Part shown: piece after piece, positions 24,113 through 34,994 of the stretch
Numbering within the stretch: position 1 is the stretch's first letter
How the letters are laid out: each line of letters starts with the position of its first letter
Assembly (NCBI RefSeq): GCF_964275005.1
Contig: NC_092698.1
Span: 28,678,447-28,742,446, forward strand
From: Diadema setosum
Lineage: Eukaryota > Echinodermata > Echinoidea > Diadematoida > Diadematidae
Reading direction: 5' to 3'
DNA length: 64,000 nucleotides
The notes under the pieces: generated by a model
The model's input: only the letters and a program-made list of their open reading frames with translations
Databases searched by the model: none
Told to the model about the DNA's origin: nothing
Translations under genes and position numbers: made by a program

Positions 24113-27100
24113 TTACTACTACTACTATTACTACTACGACTACGACTACTGCTAAAGGGCACACCCATTATAACAAAGTTTTCCAGACTGGCGGTTTTCT
24201 TTCGTTATATGAAATTTTCATTATAGCTGTACACTGGTACAGTAAAGTTATGAAGATACTGTATGTAGATGTTAATTTTGGGATTTGAATTTTTACTTCG
24301 GTGAAGCAAGAATTTTGCTATAACCAGGTTCGTTATACAGTATTGAGAGTGCACTGTACTGCATTGTACTGCAATCATTATTACTGCTGTTGCAAACTAT
24401 TCTACATAATTATATCTCCTCTGTCACTGCCGCTACTTCTATATTCACCATTATTTCTACTTACCGGTATCATTTCAAGATTATCTCTGTAATCATCACT
24501 GTTTCTTGTAAGACCTCTTTTACTTCTACTTCTGGTGTTTTGAAACCACTCCTTCTGTCACATCTTGCCACTCCTTCCTCTACTGGAACGAAGACTTTTA
24601 ATAATACTTTGTCATGTACCACTTCTGCTCACTATGTCGCTGTGTTCTCACTCTTCCTGCTGTGTTTATATTAGTGTCGTTGCTAAACTCAGCCATGTTT
24701 GCATTCCATACCCAGATTATTTCCTTGACCTGCGATGGATTGACGGGTGCAATTCAGGAGAAAATGAGGGGACGTTTTCAGACCAAGCCTCATCCCATGA
24801 TGTTCAACATGAACATGTGGTCTATACTCTACTTGGGAATTGGTGAGCAAATGATTAGTTGCTTAACAAGTAATGACATCAGTGATACAGATTTATGTAC
24901 AATATCATCAGTAAATGTTGAATGTTCTGCCCTCACTAAATATTTTCATTGAGTTAAGTGTATCACATACTGTATGTACAAAAGTACAGTACTGAAAGTG
25001 TAACACCCATTAAAGGGACTGTACAGTACTGGTTGAGGTGGGGATTCATGTTTTGAGCATTCCTAAGTGAGATAATGAAAAGCCTCTTATGAAATATGAA
25101 AGAGCATGTAATTTTAAGAAGGATTCAACGTTTATTTGATGAAAATTGTTTTTCAAATGGCTGAGATATCCAAAAAAGAGCTAATAATAAAAGGCGACAT
25201 GCCACAACTTTATTAGGATCTCTTTGTTTTACCTTGTTTTTGGATATCTCAGCCATTTCAAAACCGATTTTCATCGAATAAACTTTTGATACCCCTTAGA
25301 ACTGCATGTTCTTTGACATCTCATAGAGCGGTTTCTGAATATCTCGCAAAATGTTAAAAGCTAAATCCTCACCTCGACCAGAACTGTACACACCCGTTAA
25401 AGGTATTAGCCCACATTTGTAAACCTGCAGCAATTGGTCTCATAGTTAGCATGGAGTTTGGGTATGATTGCAGTAACACCTGTGCAAAATTTTGTTCCAA
25501 TTAGTCCATTACTTTCATAAAAATAAATGAAAATGCACCGTAATCCGTATGCATGCGTATAACGCTCGCTAGCTCCGGTCCACGTACTTGTTACATGTAC
25601 AATGTACGTAGCTATAGCCCGCGCTCGTAATTCGATTTTGGGTCGGGTTGACCCGGTTTGAAAATTGATTTTAAAATGATGATTTTCTCTCTTTTATCGA
25701 ATGGTATAGACAAAGAGCGACAGGTGAGGTATGTTACTGTTATAACTTGTACTTGAAGTCATATTGGACCTGTTTTATGCAGTTTTGATTTTCGTGGGTT
25801 TGCAAATGTGGGCTAGTACTTTTAAAGCATGGTAGGTGAAATATCAATGTTATGTTGATTTTGCTCAGAATAATTGATTTATTGAATGCAGTAAACGTCA
25901 ATTATTCAAACCATGTTTTTTTGTTTTTTTCTGCTCTCTTTTTCTTGTCTCTTTTACAGCTATAGTGGTTACTGGAGAAGTCTTTGAATTTATTCCTTTC
26001 TTTTTCCGCCATCCATCGGTGCTTCTTGATATAGTTTTCTTTGGATTGACGAGTGCAGTTGGACAGGTGAGTTTGACAAACATTCTTTGCTGTGAAAGTC
26101 TCTCCCTTGTTCAAATTCAAAATAAGATTCAATACCAGTTAAATGAAGCAGAACAACAACTACAGTTTGACTGAAATTTTTTAATTTTGTGGGAAATTCT
26201 TAATTTAGTGAACTTTGTAATGTTCACATGATATCATGAAATTATGATATCAGAGAAGGGATGGTATCATGGCCTCACATATTCTTGCACTAGATCATTT
26301 ACAAAAGTGTTGCAATATTCATTTTTTTTTTTTTTTTTGGGGGGGGGGGGGTTATAATCCACCAGCTCATAAACTCCCACTAGAAAATTGATCATATAAT
26401 ACTGTATACGCCATATATTTCGCGAGTCTAAATTTTCGCGAATCAAGACTTCCCGATAATTTCGTGAGTGGTTAAATTTGCGATCGTGGAGTCTTGTACT
26501 GGATGGAGAAATGTTAACACGTATGTCACATTCATGTCGGTATTAGAGTCAATATTTTCGCGTGTTTTTAATTTCGCGAATAGCAGCTGACTCGCGAAAT
26601 TCGCGAAAAATAAAAACCTCGCGAAATATTCGGCGTATACAGTAATTGAAAGAATGTGATGTAAGGGACAAATTGTTTGTCTTCTGTATATCAAGCAATC
26701 AGGTCAGTTCGAGAGCCTTAAGGTAATGAGATCCCCTCATCTAATTTGCATATGCAATTGTGACCAGTGTTACTGTTGTGTGCAGACATAGGTAAATTCA
26801 AATTTAGTTAGCATTCATTTTTTACTCCCATTTCAACAAAACTTTCATTGTGTTTGTTTTGACTCCATTCTATGTAAGTGAACTACAATGTTTGGTGGAG
26901 TTTACTCTGTGCGAGTTTAATATCCTGATTATAGATCTTAACATTATCATTAAGTGACAAAACAGAAAATAGCTCTTTTAACCAGGTGTGGCTTTTACAT
27001 TTTGGAAGTAATTCCCCCCCCCCCCCCATATTAAAATGATGTCCCAAAGCAAAGTGTAATTTGCAAGAATGCAGCATAACCATCAGTTATTACCTTCACC

Positions 27101-28068
27101 AAGGGAGGAAGTTATGTTTTTGTTACCGTTGGTTTGTTGGTTTGTTTGTCCGTGTGCAAAATAACTCAAAAAGTAGTTAATGGATTTGGATGAAACTTAC
27201 AGGAAAGGTTGAGAATGACACTAGTAACAAATGATTACATTTTGGTAGTGATCCGATAATTTTTTGGGAATTTATGATGGATTTTTGAAATTTTGAGAGG
27301 TAGGGTCAACGAACTTGGGAGTTCAAGGTGGGCATTTTTGAGGTTTTCAAACGCGCACTAAAGTGCGTGCTCTAGTTTCTGCTAGGGTGAGGTGCGCCGC
27401 GCAGCTGAGGGTTTATGACATAAAAAAGGGCTTCTATATTGGGAAATCGGGCGATTTTTCAGCATGTATACCTATGGGTGGAAATCACTGATCTCTATGG
27501 AAGAGCCCAAAGAGCTTTTCCCCAGTGGTGGAGAGGAGAAACTTTGGGAAGAGCAAGATCATCGGTGGAAAGTAGCTGCTTGGTGGAGGTCTGCGCTTTT
27601 AGAGTGCTTTTCTAGTTAGTGCATGCAAACAAGACGTTCTGTGCACACAAGTAAATCAAATGAAGAAATGCAGTCTTTGTCCGAAAGAATGTGAATAAAG
27701 GAGAGCTAAAGGAGCTGGTATGAGGTGGCTGTGGGTATGACTTGAAATCACTGATTGCCATTATAGCTATGTAGTATTTGCATGAAATATACAGCCAATG
27801 CTTCATACCTAGCTGAATGCAAGGTTCTTGTACTTTCCAAATCCCCTCTTCCCTCCTGCAGCATTTTATCTTTGAGACTGTGTCCACCTTTGGTCCTCTC
27901 ACCTGTTCCATCATCACGACGACGCGGAAATTCTTTACCATCCTCGGCTCCGTCATCATTTTTGCCAACCCGATGTCATCGCGGCAGTGGATAGGGGTGG
28001 TGCTCGTCTTCACTGGTCTCGGGTTGGACAGCATCTTTGGGAAGAGCAAGCCGAAGCCAATAAGCTAG
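20609..28068 (+). CDS. SLC35B1: Solute carrier 35 member B1 (ER nucleotide transporter), 7 exons
   Basis: Exons: 20609-20703, 21808-21905, 22645-22803, 23650-23807, 24716-24842, 25960-26066, 27862-28068. All junctions are GT/AG and in phase; the product is 316 aa (vertebrate SLC35B1 is about 322 aa). It is a ten-helix DMT-superfamily membrane protein of the ER. The family is reported to exchange cytosolic ATP for luminal ADP (AXER) and was earlier described as a UDP-galactose transporter homologue (UGTrel1, worm HUT-1). Diagnostic stretches: [15 protein letters not shown] (helix 1), [26 protein letters not shown] (to residue 117), [40 protein letters not shown] and [18 protein letters not shown] (258-275). 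The start at 20609 is chosen for its GCCGCCATG context and fit to the family; ATG 20459 would add 50 non-conserved residues. The C-terminus ends KSKPKPIS, with no clear KKxx retrieval signal. Confidence 0.95.
21808..21905 (+). CDS. SLC35B1: SLC35B1 exon 2
   Basis: Acceptor TTGTACGATAG; encodes [20 protein letters not shown] and helix 2; donor GCAG/GTGAGT, phase 1. Confidence 0.9.
22320..22342. repeat. CA microsatellite in SLC35B1 intron 2
   Basis: About 11 AC units. Confidence 0.9.
22645..22803 (+). CDS. SLC35B1: SLC35B1 exon 3
   Basis: Acceptor CACACCTCCAG; includes [12 protein letters not shown] and the family signature [14 protein letters not shown]; donor CCTG/GTGAGT, phase 1. Confidence 0.95.
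23274..23295. repeat. Poly-G tract in SLC35B1 intron 3
   Basis: About 21 consecutive G residues; length may be a sequencing or assembly estimate. Confidence 0.85.
23650..23807 (+). CDS. SLC35B1: SLC35B1 exon 4
   Basis: Acceptor CATGATGCAG; encodes [19 protein letters not shown] and the next helix, then a lysine-rich loop ([10 protein letters not shown]); donor TAGTG/GTAAGT, phase 0. Confidence 0.95.
24050..24155. repeat. ACT trinucleotide microsatellite in SLC35B1 intron 4
   Basis: About 100 bp of ACT/ATT/ACG units; the poly-Tyr and poly-Thr frames are artefacts. Confidence 0.95.
24716..24842 (+). CDS. SLC35B1: SLC35B1 exon 5
   Basis: Acceptor CATTCCATACCCAG. Chosen over the upstream AG at 24673 because GEVLV joined to [11 protein letters not shown] matches the family without a gap. 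Donor ATTG/GTGAGC, phase 1. Confidence 0.9.
25014..25396. mobile_element. TTAA-flanked foldback element, family B (SLC35B1 intron 5)
   Basis: TTAA at 25010-25013 and 25397-25400 flank two inverted halves: GGCTGAGATATCCAAAA on the left is reversed as TTTTTGGATATCTCAGCC on the right. Other copies lie at 56639 and 63087, with half copies at 9180 and 43365. Confidence 0.75.
25401..25821. mobile_element. TTAA-flanked MITE (SLC35B1 intron 5)
   Basis: TTAA at 25397-25400 and 25822-25825. Terminal inverted repeats of about 27 bp: AGGTATTAGCCCACATTTG at the left against CAAATGTGGGCTAGTACTT at the right. It abuts the family B element and shares its TTAA. Confidence 0.8.
25960..26066 (+). CDS. SLC35B1: SLC35B1 exon 6
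   Basis: Acceptor TGTCTCTTTTACAG; encodes [18 protein letters not shown] to FGLTSAVGQ; donor ACAG/GTGAGT, phase 0. Confidence 0.95.
26402..26642. mobile_element. TA-flanked MITE with CTGTATACGCC ends (SLC35B1 intron 6)
   Basis: TA / CTGTATACGCC at the left and GGCGTATACAG / TA at the right, with several TTTCGCGA motifs inside in both orientations. The TA duplication points to a Tc1/mariner-type origin. Confidence 0.8.
27091..27616. mobile_element. TTACCTTCACC...GGTGGAGGTCTGCGC element (SLC35B1 intron 6)
   Basis: Starts TTACCTTCACCAAGG and ends GGTGGAGGTCTGCGC plus a CTAGTT tail. The interior (CAAAATAACTCAAAAAGTAG, TGGATGAAACTTACAGGAAA, GTAGGGTCAA, GCACTAAAGTGCGTGCTC) matches the element at 52234-53517 closely. 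Confidence 0.75.
27862..28068 (+). CDS. SLC35B1: SLC35B1 exon 7 (last coding)
   Basis: Acceptor CTTCCCTCCTGCAG; encodes [20 protein letters not shown] through the last two helices; stop TAG at 28066-28068. Confidence 0.95.
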   Translation, partial: HFIFETVSTFGPLTCSIITTTRKFFTILGSVIIFANPMSSRQWIGVVLVFTGLGLDSIFGKSKPKPIS

Positions 28069-30470
28069 GAACTGGAACGAATGTGTCTGCATGTTTTGTT
28101 TTTTTATATTTATACGCCAGACTGTACTCCATTTCAGGAATGCAGACGAGTTAAGAGCGGATAATCCCTCACTGTAGATCTCCTCAGTGGGCTGAATTGG
28201 CTCTGCAGGACATGTTCACACCAGATTGCATGTGAAATGGGTCTGTATTGGTATGGTTGTGTGAAGGTATTAGGTGTCAGTGCACAAAATTCGGTCTATC
28301 AGGTAGATGTCCTCTGTTCACAATTTCTTGTCAACAAGTCAGGGTGCTGCAATGATACAGGCTCTCTTTGACAAGGGCAAATAATACTCGCGGTTAGGCA
28401 AGTGTGGAAAAATGAATGGACACGTGCCTGTTTAGAGGACTGTAAGGGGTTCTTGCCCAAGTGACCATTGGGGCAAATGGGAGAAAGATTTTATGTAATG
28501 CCCTGCAGCTGTGTAAGAGCGAGTGTGTGATCTTTTGTTCCACCACTGGGTGTCTTTGACAGACAAAAAGGTTGTACAGAGGAACAGGCCTACATTTGAA
28601 ATATTTGCTACAAATTTGCACTTGTGCATCGATCTATCTGGTCTCATTCACAGACTGGTACGTCTAGCTCATCCAAGCTGTACAATGTATCAGATTCCAA
28701 TCCACGAAGAAATCTATGTTTGTAAAGTTTTGTTGGCTGTGAGTGGAAAAGAAACAGAAACATCAGCGAAGAGTTGAGTAGTTTAATGCAATCATTTTAG
28801 AAAGTCATGCTCATATCAATATCACTGAGTCAGAGAAATCTATGTCTTAATGGCTGTGATGTTGCCAGCAAAGGCCTGCTTGTATGTTCTGAAGAGAAAT
28901 TTTACTCTTGAAAACACATCGTCTTCATACTTTAGATCTAGACCTGGCAAAGGCATTCAGTTCCTGTAAGGCATTTTGAGATCAGAGGGAGAAAGGAACA
29001 TCTTTCATACAAAGTCAAAAAAGTGTTCAGCCATTTTGTCTGTCTGTGTATGAACCAAGTGAAGAATACTGTGTGTGTGAGGTATCACAGTCATTCATGG
29101 GAGCAGGCAATCATTCTAGTGTTCCCACAAGAATGAAATGATCATTAATTTACTGTGGTCTTCACAGACATGTGCTTCTTTTTGCCATGATTCCTTTTTT
29201 TTTTTCATGTTGTTATCTGTCTTTTTCAGTGTTCAAAGCAAAATTTTATGTGGGATGGATCTTTAAAGCAATATTCTTGTCAGAGCCCTTCTTGCATGAA
29301 TAATCATGATGTCTGTCTGATTAGGAATAAAGGCAAAGTTTTTCAATATTTCCTTGCCATTCATTGTAAAAAATAAGAATTACAAGTATATCAGGGTTTG
29401 AAAATGCTGGTTTGAATACTGTACATTGAATGAATGAATGCAGTGGCAACCCTGAGATAAGAGGTGTAGCGTTGAGCAAGTGCACAAATAGCAATCCCAA
29501 TGTGGTTGAATGTGCACATTTTTTGAGAACCTTGCCACACCAAGAGGGGGAAAGGTTTCTGTTCGGCAACTCGGTCTCTAGTTGCACAACCTCGGTCTTC
29601 TTTTGGCATGGGAATGTTCTAGTTATGTCTTTCAAGAAGAACTATACAGCCCGAGTTAGATGATGTGTCAAGTATGCATAAGTGCTGGCTGTGGTTGTAA
29701 CACAGAGTATATGATGTTCTACCCTTTATATCATCAAGCTTTCTTCCTTTTTTTTTAAGGACTCTTAGTATCAGTAATCTATGTGTATGTGGTGGGCTGC
29801 ATGGTTTTGATTTCTCAGAAAAAAAAAATAAGAGAGAAGAGTTAGTTTTGCTAGTTGAGTAGGGGGCATTGCTTAGTTGTGCTTACTTTGCCAGGAAGTA
29901 TTACCTCAAAATATCTATATGTATGCAGATCACAAGTCAAATCATCTAGCAGGTCTGTGAGTAAAGTGCGCCTTTATTAAATGTGTAAAGTTGATGGACA
30001 ACAAAGTGTATCCACAAATTTGAACAATTATGTGATGGATGCAAGCAGGAGATAAGTGCAATTGATTTCCTGGTAGTGCAGACAAAATTACTGAATACAT
30101 GTACTTAATTTAGCATAATATGTTACATTATCATTTTTTTTTTTTTTTTAAGATGACTGCTTTAATAGTTAGACAGCAAGAATAGCCAGTTACTTGGAAC
30201 GGGGAGATATCAATCTTACCTAGTTCTTGATTGAGATTTTCTTTCTGTCAAAATTATTTGCCAGTTTTCAGTTGCTTGAGAGATAAATGGTCTAGTGTAT
30301 GTAACTTTAATTTGTGTAATACGAGATGTCAACAACATATTTATTTACATATACCCAAGTGCTACGTCTAACCATTGGAATTGCAGAAATGACGATCACA
30401 CAAAGAACAACTCTTCACACCTCGGTTATGCTGAACAGAATGAAATAAAGCTTTATTACCTTCAGGATTC
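28069..30470 (+). other. SLC35B1: Probable SLC35B1 3'UTR
   Basis: No coding frame of quality and relatively few repeats. AATAAA-type signals are at about 29325 and 30444. The true cleavage site cannot be fixed from sequence alone. Confidence 0.5.
30444..30449 (+). promoter_or_regulatory. Candidate polyadenylation signal AATAAA
   Basis: AATAAA followed by a short T-rich and TGTTTTGTG stretch about 40 bp downstream, the usual arrangement for cleavage. Confidence 0.4.
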
Positions 30471-30784
30471 GTGTCTGCTCATTGCTCTGTTTTGTGGAGT
30501 TTGAAGGACATTTACTGCAAGTAACTGATATGAAAAGGAAAATGATTTAAAACATTCATCTTCTGCTGTCAGTTAAATCAAAATACACAAAATGATTTAT
30601 ATGACTTGCACAATTACACAACCCAGAACTATATGCGTTTCTCTAGGCAAATGCATCATAGAATTTACAGAACCGTAAATCATTTTTTTAAAAGATGATT
30701 TCAATAACTCAATATATGTAAATGCATTACTGAAAACCAAGTGGTCCCTGACAGCGAAGGAACTGGAACTTAAGTAGTACATGC

Positions 30785-30855
30785 GCCTCAGAATAGGCTA
30801 CTAGATCGATGGCGCAATACAAATGCTGTACTTATTATTATTATTATTATTACAT
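30785..30855 (+). repeat. SINE/LINE-like 3' tail with TTA repeat
   Basis: GATGGCGCAATACAAATGC followed by TTATTA units resembles the GCGCTATATAAATG-(TTA)n tails of invertebrate retroposons. No body of the element was recognised. Confidence 0.4.
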
Positions 30856-31141
30856 GTATAAACAAACTACAAGTGCAATTCAAACGGTGTTGCTCCCCGT
30901 ATATGTAAGCCCTACAGGAAGACATGCAGGTTTTCTGACCTGAACCACTCTACCAAGAGTTGCATTATCTAACTGCATTGAAATAATGACGTTATTGCAA
31001 GACAGAACACATTTGTGTTTCCAAAGATGGGTTATTATCAGGGCCCGCGATGTATAGCAATTACGTTTTTAAGGTGAGGGGGCCTACTTGATGGGAACAG
31101 GGACGTCGATTCGTTCTGGCACTTCTGGGATGAAAAAGAGG

Positions 31142-31144
<3 letters not shown>

Positions 31145-31193
<49 letters not shown>

Positions 31194-31219
31194 TCATATC
31201 TATATCTATTTATATGTTA

Positions 31220-31258
<39 letters not shown>
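31145..31258. repeat. TA microsatellite, left flank of the Helitron dimer
   Basis: Two TA runs split by a short CT/AT-rich piece. The TA array resumes at 41159-41193 on the far side of the Helitron copies. Confidence 0.95.
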
Positions 31259-31261
<3 letters not shown>

Positions 31262-33963
31262 TCTATAACAGTAAAAGGCGAAGTTGTTGTTGTTGTCGGG
31301 GCCTTATGTATTTCCTGTTTTATTCCGGCGTTGCTGGTTTGTCTATCTCCTCCCGAGCCGTCGGCTCCGGGCCCCCGAGACCGGTGCCGTCGGTAGCGGG
31401 AGGGTTTCCTACGTGCCTTGGACCGGGTTTCGTCCGCGCTCCGCCTCCGTGTCGACGTCGAGGACGACAAAGAGAAATTAATTAGATAGATGCATAATGC
31501 ATTTTTGTGCGTGACGTCAGAGCTGAGCGTTTAAATATTCACCGATCCTGCGCTGGACTCCTGCTTTCTCGATCGTCCATCTTTTAGCTTGCAGAGACAG
31601 TGGGGATACTAAAGTCAAAAAGATGATGGCGTGCAGCGAAATCTCTGTCATATTCCGGCGGACACGCACGCACGCACACAATGTACTCTCGGGTACGGTA
31701 TGCCAGTGTGTGGCCTGCGCCTGTGTATGTATTGACGATGGTTACACGAAACACTATCTGCGTGCGCGTGATATGGACACTCATTATCGTACAATATACA
31801 GCAACGTTCGCCATTGGCGTGCCCAACAAATGAAAACAACGAATGCTGTTATTTTATTGTATTTTGCACAACTGCAGGATACTATGCAGCTCAGATACGT
31901 CATTTAGTCGGGTATCATTGTACTCAGACTGTTCAGGACGGCTAAATATCCACTTAAATTTTGTCCTTGCCGATCGTACCCTTCCATATCAGAGTACACG
32001 CGCCGCTGTTCATTCTTTTACTGCATGGCTGCTGTAAACATGAATATTCATAAGACGTGCGGACGCGGGGGAAACCCTCGCTTTGCTGACCGCCAATTTT
32101 TGAAGTTACAAGTGGACATCAAATGTGTGGTTCTATGGTGCATCAAACCAAGTTTTGGTGATAAAAATAAAAAAGAGGGAGGAAATGACGACAAAAATAT
32201 TCTTCTTTCTCCCATAACGTGGGAAAAGAAATATGAAAGAAAAAATACGAGGCCCTGAGACCCATGGATTCCCACAGGAGCCTACTTATTAAACCTAATG
32301 ACTATTATCTCCCCCTCCCCAAATATAACAATGATGATTATAATGATGATATAATAATAATAATAAAAAGAAGAAGAAGAATAGTTATAGTTATAATACT
32401 GATAATAACAATAACGATGATAATAATGATGATAATGTACAGTCTGAAGCAGAAGAAGAAGGGCATTAATGATTATGATAATAATGATAATAAAAATGTA
32501 CAGTTTGAAGCAGATAAACGGGTGGTTCTATGATCCATCAAACCAAGGTTTGGTGATAAAAACAAAAAGAAGAGAGCAAACGAAGACGAAAATATTCTAT
32601 TTCTCTCAGCACTAAAATAACAAAAACACTAGGGGTCTATATATGAAGTAGTCCTACTCAGCACAAGATTACGTATGTTAGTGCAGTGAAGCAGTTTTGG
32701 ACAATTTGCGCAGGACTGTCTTCAGAAATGCTTTTTATCAAGAGCAGAAAAATGGGGGAAACAGATTTTTACAATTCTTAAGAAATTAACATTTTCGCCT
32801 CCCTTGGTTGATCATCCCTATATTATGACTGTACTCTCTCCTCTCCCCTAAACAATAATAATAATGTTAGTAATGATATTAATGATAATAACAATAACAA
32901 TAATACACTGAAATAATGATAATAATACAATAGGCCAATGCAAATGAATGGGGAGGGATGCTATGATCCATAACTTAAGAGTGGGCGGAAGAGACACAAG
33001 GCAGGTACTGGATTGTTTTGATGGTTAAAATGAAATAGCAATGCTAATGAAGCTATTTAAAACGTCTATCAGTCGTAGAGAAACCTTGACATGACGGGAA
33101 AAAAAGATATTGACTATCCTTGACCGATAAACTTTTTTCCTTAATTCCCTTGATTCATCCCCATGTCAATGAATAATATAAAATAATAATAAGACCGGAT
33201 GACTATGATCTCCCCTCCCACAAAATAACAATAACAATAACAATAGTAATAATAGTAATAATAATAATAGTGCTATTTATTATGATAATAAAAACAATGA
33301 ACAGTATCAATGAGATAAACGGGTGGTTCTAGATCCATCAAACCAAGTTTTGATTATGAAAACAGAAATGAGGGAGCAAATGAAGACGAAAATATTCTTT
33401 GCGTATTTCTTCTCTCATAACGTGATTGAAGAAATATCAAAGAAAAATACGAAGCCCTGAGACCCGTGGATTCCCATGGGTGCCTAAAACTTATAAAACC
33501 CCTCCCCAAATAACAATAATAATTATAATAGCAATATAACAATAGGGGCCTAATGAGAATAGTAACATGATAATGATAATGATGATGTATGGTCTGAAGC
33601 AGATAAACGGATGGTTCTTGGTGATTAAAAACAAAAAGGAGGGAATTGAAGAATTGAAGACGATCAAAAATATCATATTTTTCTCTCATAACGTGTGAAA
33701 AGAAATAGGAATGAAAAAAAAATATGCTCGGCCTTGAGACCAGCCGTGGATTCCCTCGGGTGCCAGCATGGATGCAAGAGCAGGGGGTATAATTAATATC
33801 AAAGTCATAGTGTCAATAGTATCTCCCCATTCCGACGGGAAGAATCTGTGGGCAGAACTTCCGGAGAATCTCATAAGCGTTTTTGGTAATTTTTCCCTGA
33901 ATGTTTGTTTTGGGGTTTTGTTTTGTGTTTTGTTTGTTTTGTTTTGTTTTTTGTTCTGCGGGG

Positions 33964-33969
33964 ATGGAA

Positions 33970-34012
<43 letters not shown>
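33964..34012. repeat. GT microsatellite
   Basis: About 21 TG units inside Helitron copy 1; the matching place in copy 2 (about 40982) has only a few units. Confidence 0.95.
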
Positions 34013-34015
<3 letters not shown>

Positions 34016-34141
34016 GGGCGGTGGTCATGGGTAGAAGAGATCGGGCACAAGTAACGAAAGAATGGGAAAAAAAAACTTTTTATTTCATCAATAAAAATGT
34101 GCAAAATCGTATCTATGAGAAAAACAAATAAAACCCCTCAA

Positions 34142-34169
34142 ACCCGTGGATTTCCACGGGTGCTGCTAG
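34142..34169 (+). terminator. Helitron 3' terminal hairpin and CTAG
   Basis: Stem ACCCGTGGA/TCCACGGGT with loop TT, spacer GCTG, then CTAG. In Helitrons this hairpin marks the end of rolling-circle transposition; it is not a transcription terminator. The same structure is at 41131-41158. Confidence 0.7.
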
Positions 34170-34855
34170 TTATAACAGTAAAAGGCGAAGTTGTTGTTGT
34201 TGTCGGGGCCTTATGTATTTCCTGTTTTATTCCGGCGTTGCTGGTTTGTCTATCTCCTCCCGAGCCGTGGGCTCCGGGCTCCCGAGACCGGTACCGTCGG
34301 CAGCGGGAGGTTCTCCTACGTGCCTTGGACCGGGTTTCGTCCGCGCTCCGCCTCCGTGTCGACGTCGAGGACGACAAAGAGAAATTAATTAGATAGATGC
34401 ATAATGCATTTTTGTGCGTGACGTCAGAGCCGAGCGTTTTAATATTCACCGATCCTGCGCTGGACTCCTGCCTTTCTCGATCGTCCATCTTTTAGCTTGC
34501 AAAGACAGTGGGGATACTAAAGTCAAAAAGATGATGGCGTGCAGCGAAATCTCTGTCATATTCCGGCGGACACGCACGCACGCACACAATGTACTCTCTC
34601 GGGTACGGTATGCCAGTGTGTGGCCTGCGCCTGTGTATGTATTGACGATGGTTACACGAAACACTATCTGCGTGCGCGTGATATGGACACTCATTATGTA
34701 TATGGTACCCGATACACGGCGCGGCGCGGTCATTGTTAGTACAGGGGCATTTACGTACAGCGACGTTCGCCATTGGCGTGCCCAAATGAAAACAACGAAT
34801 GCTGTTATTTTATTGTATTTTGCACAACTGCAGGATACTATGCAGCTCAGGTACG

Positions 34856-34958
34856 CAGGCCCGTAGCCAGGATTTTTCAAGGGGGGGTGCGGTCACTAAA
34901 AAAACGGACTTTCGGTACCAATACCAATGATGACACACACACACACACACACACACAC

Positions 34959-34994
<36 letters not shown>

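Larger units (their letters stand above)
31259..34169 (+). mobile_element. Helitron-like element, copy 1
   Basis: The left end is A / TCTTCTATAACAG. The right end is a perfect 9-bp hairpin, ACCCGTGGA-TT-TCCACGGGT (34142-34161), then GCTG and CTAG, followed by T. That combination (5' TC, 3' hairpin plus CTRR, insertion between A and T) is the Helitron signature. The 2.9-kb body encodes no Rep/helicase, so it is non-autonomous. It includes many AAT/ATG-rich stretches and several degenerate copies of the 3' hairpin (about 32266, 33462 and 33740). It is followed at once by copy 2. Confidence 0.75.

Noticed and set aside
34138..34488. 116-codon minus-strand frame in the Helitron 5' region
   Set aside because: It runs through the terminal hairpin and TTG repeats of the element junction, and contains low-complexity Thr runs; kept only as part of the element description.
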